64,000 nt of DNA, taken from contig NZ_JAUEQY010000045.1 in the NCBI RefSeq assembly GCF_030406325.1, positions 1-64,000 of the forward strand, read 5' to 3'. The notes under the pieces are model-generated. The model saw nothing but the letters and a program-made list of their open reading frames with translations, made no database searches and had not been told where the DNA came from. Shown here in pieces: positions 62,206 to 64,000 of the stretch (the first letter of the stretch is position 1; each line of letters opens with the position of its first letter). The stretch comes from Actinomadura sp. DC4. Its GTDB lineage: Bacteria; Actinomycetota; Actinomycetes; Streptosporangiales; Streptosporangiaceae. The translations under genes and the position numbers were made by a program.

Positions 62206-64000
62206 TCAGGAGATCCCGTAGCGCGCGGCGACGACCGAGGGCCGGTCGACCGGGCGCCCCGCGTCGATCGACTGGGCGAGCCGGACGTACTCCGCCTCGG
62301 CCCAGGCGAGTGGCGCCGCCGAGCCCGTCGCGCCGCCGAACGTGAAGCCGTACTGGCTCGCGCGGTCCCACACCTGCTCGGGGAGGAGACGGCCGGCGTT
62401 CGCGCTGTCGGCCATCGCCTTCAGCTGCGCGGTCGCCGGCCGGCCCGCGGCCAGTTCGTACTCCCCGCGCTCGCCCGACAGCAGCGGCCACGCGCGGCCG
62501 GTCGGGTGGCCGTGGCCGGCGGGCCAGCCGGTGCCGTCGTCCTGGCTCTCGCCGTAGGAGTCGTGGTCGTAGCGGTGCCAGTACACGTCGCCGTTCGGCG
62601 CGGTGACCGAGTCGACCGCGTCGAGCTCGGCCAGCGAGGCCGTCACGGGGGCGTACGAGGCGGGACGGACGCCGAGGCGGACCAGGTCGAGGAAGCCGCC
62701 GTCGACGATGTCGCGCTCCCACCACGTCCCGTCGGAGAACGTACGGGCGTAGGTGTCGTCCGGGTTCGTGTCGTGCTCGATGCGCTCGTAGTAGGAGTGG
62801 TCGCCGAAGGACCCCGTCGTGGTGAACGTCCGCCCGTCGAGGGCGTTCCGCCACGCGTCGGCGGTGCTCTCGTACGTCGCGGCGCTCGCCGTGTCGCCGT
62901 TGCGGCGGGCGATGTCGCCCGCGCAGACCAGGCCCGCGATCTCGGCCGCGACGGTGGACGACGACAGGCCGCCCTGCTCCTCCCAGCGCTCCCCCGGCGT
63001 GGCCGGGCCGAAGCTCACGATGTGGTCGGCGGTCAGCTTGATCTTGTTCCAGGTGGCGGCGTCCGTGAGCCCGGTCTGCCACGCCAGGACGATCGGGAAG
63101 GCGTCCTCGTCGAGCTGCTCGCAGCACCCGAGCTGCTGCGGGGTCGCGCCGCTCACGCCGCCGACCGGCGAGTAGCGGGGAAAGGACCCGGGTCCGTACG
63201 TGACGCCGTCGCCGGGCGTCCACGCGGTGATCTGCTGGCGGTCCCAGAGCCACTGGGCCATGCGCCTGGACTGCGCGGCGTCGCCGGCCGCGAGCAGGGC
63301 GGTGCCCTGCTGGTAGAGGTCGCGCGCCCAGACGCGGTGGTAGCCGTCGTTCAGCGTGCCACCGTCGACGTAGTCGCCCCAGGGCGTGGCCAGGCCGGCG
63401 ACGTTCGCGCCGGGAAAGGTCTTGTCCTCCAGGCCGTGCAGCGTCATGAGGCCCACGAGGTACGTGCGGCGGCGCGCCGTGTCGCCGGACACGCTCACCG
63501 GCACCGTCCTGCCGGTGAGGTAGCCGTGCCAGCCCGAGGCGTAGGAGGTCTCGGCCGCGGCGAAGCCCGCCGAGAGCGAGGCGGTGGCCGCCGAGGCCGC
63601 CGCCGTACGGTCGGCGCCGAAGCCCAGCGCGAGCGTGAACGTCGTGTCCGCGCCGACCGGGACCTCGCCGGTCTGGACGATGTTGCCGGCGGCGCTCGCG
63701 GTGTCGTACTGGCCGGTGAGGTGCCTGTTCGCCCGCAGGTCGGTCAGGCCGTCGCTCGCGGTGCCGCTGTAGCCGCTGTCGTGCGTGCTGAAGCCGGTCG
63801 AGGACCTCAGCGCCGAGGCCACGGTCGACCCGAACACCGGCTGTCCGTCGGAGGCCACCAGCGCGGACCCGTCCCAGCCGCCGGTGTCGTTGCCGCCGCT
63901 GCCCGCCAGGGACGGGTTGAACAGCGCGTAGAGCCGGTACGTGCCGCCGTCCAGCGACTCGAAGCGCGTCCTGACCAGGAGGGTGGAGCGGGCCGGGTCG
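62206..64000 (-). CDS. GH15-family glucoamylase/glucodextranase-like enzyme (5' end outside window)
   Basis: 598 residues are visible; the start lies beyond 64000. The first part (to about 63500) is the beta-sandwich N-domain (TYRLYALFNPSLAGSGGNDTGGWDG). The (alpha/alpha)6 catalytic domain has LNDGYHRVWARDLYQQGTALLAAGD with the substrate Arg-Asp. The general acid lies in RWEEQGGLSSSTVAAEIAGL and the second Glu in GRAWPLLSGERGEYELAAG. It hydrolyses alpha-1,4 (or alpha-1,6) glucans from the non-reducing end and is normally secreted. It stops at 62206 and has no downstream partner. Confidence 0.92.
   Translation of the reverse strand, partial: DPARSTLLVRTRFESLDGGTYRLYALFNPSLAGSGGNDTGGWDGSALVASDGQPVFGSTVASALRSSTGFSTHDSGYSGTASDGLTDLRANRHLTGQYDTASAAGNIVQTGEVPVGADTTFTLALGFGADRTAAASAATASLSAGFAAAETSYASGWHGYLTGRTVPVSVSGDTARRRTYLVGLMTLHGLEDKTFPGANVAGLATPWGDYVDGGTLNDGYHRVWARDLYQQGTALLAAGDAAQSRRMAQWLWDRQQITAWTPGDGVTYGPGSFPRYSPVGGVSGATPQQLGCCEQLDEDAFPIVLAWQTGLTDAATWNKIKLTADHIVSFGPATPGERWEEQGGLSSSTVAAEIAGLVCAGDIARRNGDTASAATYESTADAWRNALDGRTFTTTGSFGDHSYYERIEHDTNPDDTYARTFSDGTWWERDIVDGGFLDLVRLGVRPASYAPVTASLAELDAVDSVTAPNGDVYWHRYDHDSYGESQDDGTGWPAGHGHPTGRAWPLLSGERGEYELAAGRPATAQLKAMADSANAGRLLPEQVWDRASQYGFTFGGATGSAAPLAWAEAEYVRLAQSIDAGRPVDRPSVVAARYGIS

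Overview
The window is high-GC actinobacterial DNA. It shows strong third-position G/C bias, frequent GTG and TTG starts, many ATGA/GTGA stop-start overlaps, and typical actinobacterial families: DUF5999, DUF397, a GarA-like FHA protein, the DUF881/DUF1290 cluster and a HrdB/SigA-type sigma factor. The gene content fits a Streptosporangiales/Thermomonosporaceae-like organism; that assignment is inference. No phage, IS element, CRISPR array, tRNA or rRNA is visible.

Layout. 0-6.4 kb: a decayed alcohol dehydrogenase, an MmyB-type XRE regulator, an aldo/keto reductase with paired operators, a large LuxR/LAL regulator and an MFS exporter. 6.4-12.2 kb: menaquinone genes menD-menC-menB facing a divergent menE, lipoprotein, RidA-like unit. 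12.5-18 kb: the principal sigma factor with a strong terminator, a HemD-winged-helix hybrid and a HelD-family RNA polymerase remodeller. 18-26 kb: successive regulator/efflux modules (MarR-MFS, ArsR-MFS, AraC, VOC, TetR-MFS-SDR), several with clear operator palindromes. 26-32 kb: glmS, an unusually short Rho, a NarL-type two-component system and an acyltransferase. 32-41 kb: small regulators and oxidoreductases, the lutABC lactate oxidation operon, DUF5999 and a TPR protein coupled to a 25-codon ORF. 41.6-44.8 kb: gcvP behind a tandem glycine riboswitch. 44.8-50 kb: a DrrAB-like ABC exporter with a TetR repressor and four phased operators, then a kinase-like/flippase fusion.

50-61.3 kb is the conserved actinobacterial block also known in Mycobacterium tuberculosis (Rv1822-Rv1830): second MerR regulator, DUF151 nuclease, FtsR-like MerR, GarA-like FHA protein, DUF881, DUF1290, DUF881 and a PgsA-like synthase, with a mannose-1-phosphate guanylyltransferase and a hydrolase inserted. 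gcvH, which sits in the mycobacterial block, is absent here. Between the DUF151 gene and ftsR lies about 1.4 kb of tandem, decayed ~230-bp repeats that appear to derive from the 3' end of ftsR; this is the most unusual structure in the window. The window ends in a GH15 glucoamylase that runs off the right edge.

Cross-talk that can be inferred: a TTACATNGTAA palindrome occurs at the menE promoter, in the rpoD/hemD-like intergenic space and at the promoter of a tetR gene at 34 kb.
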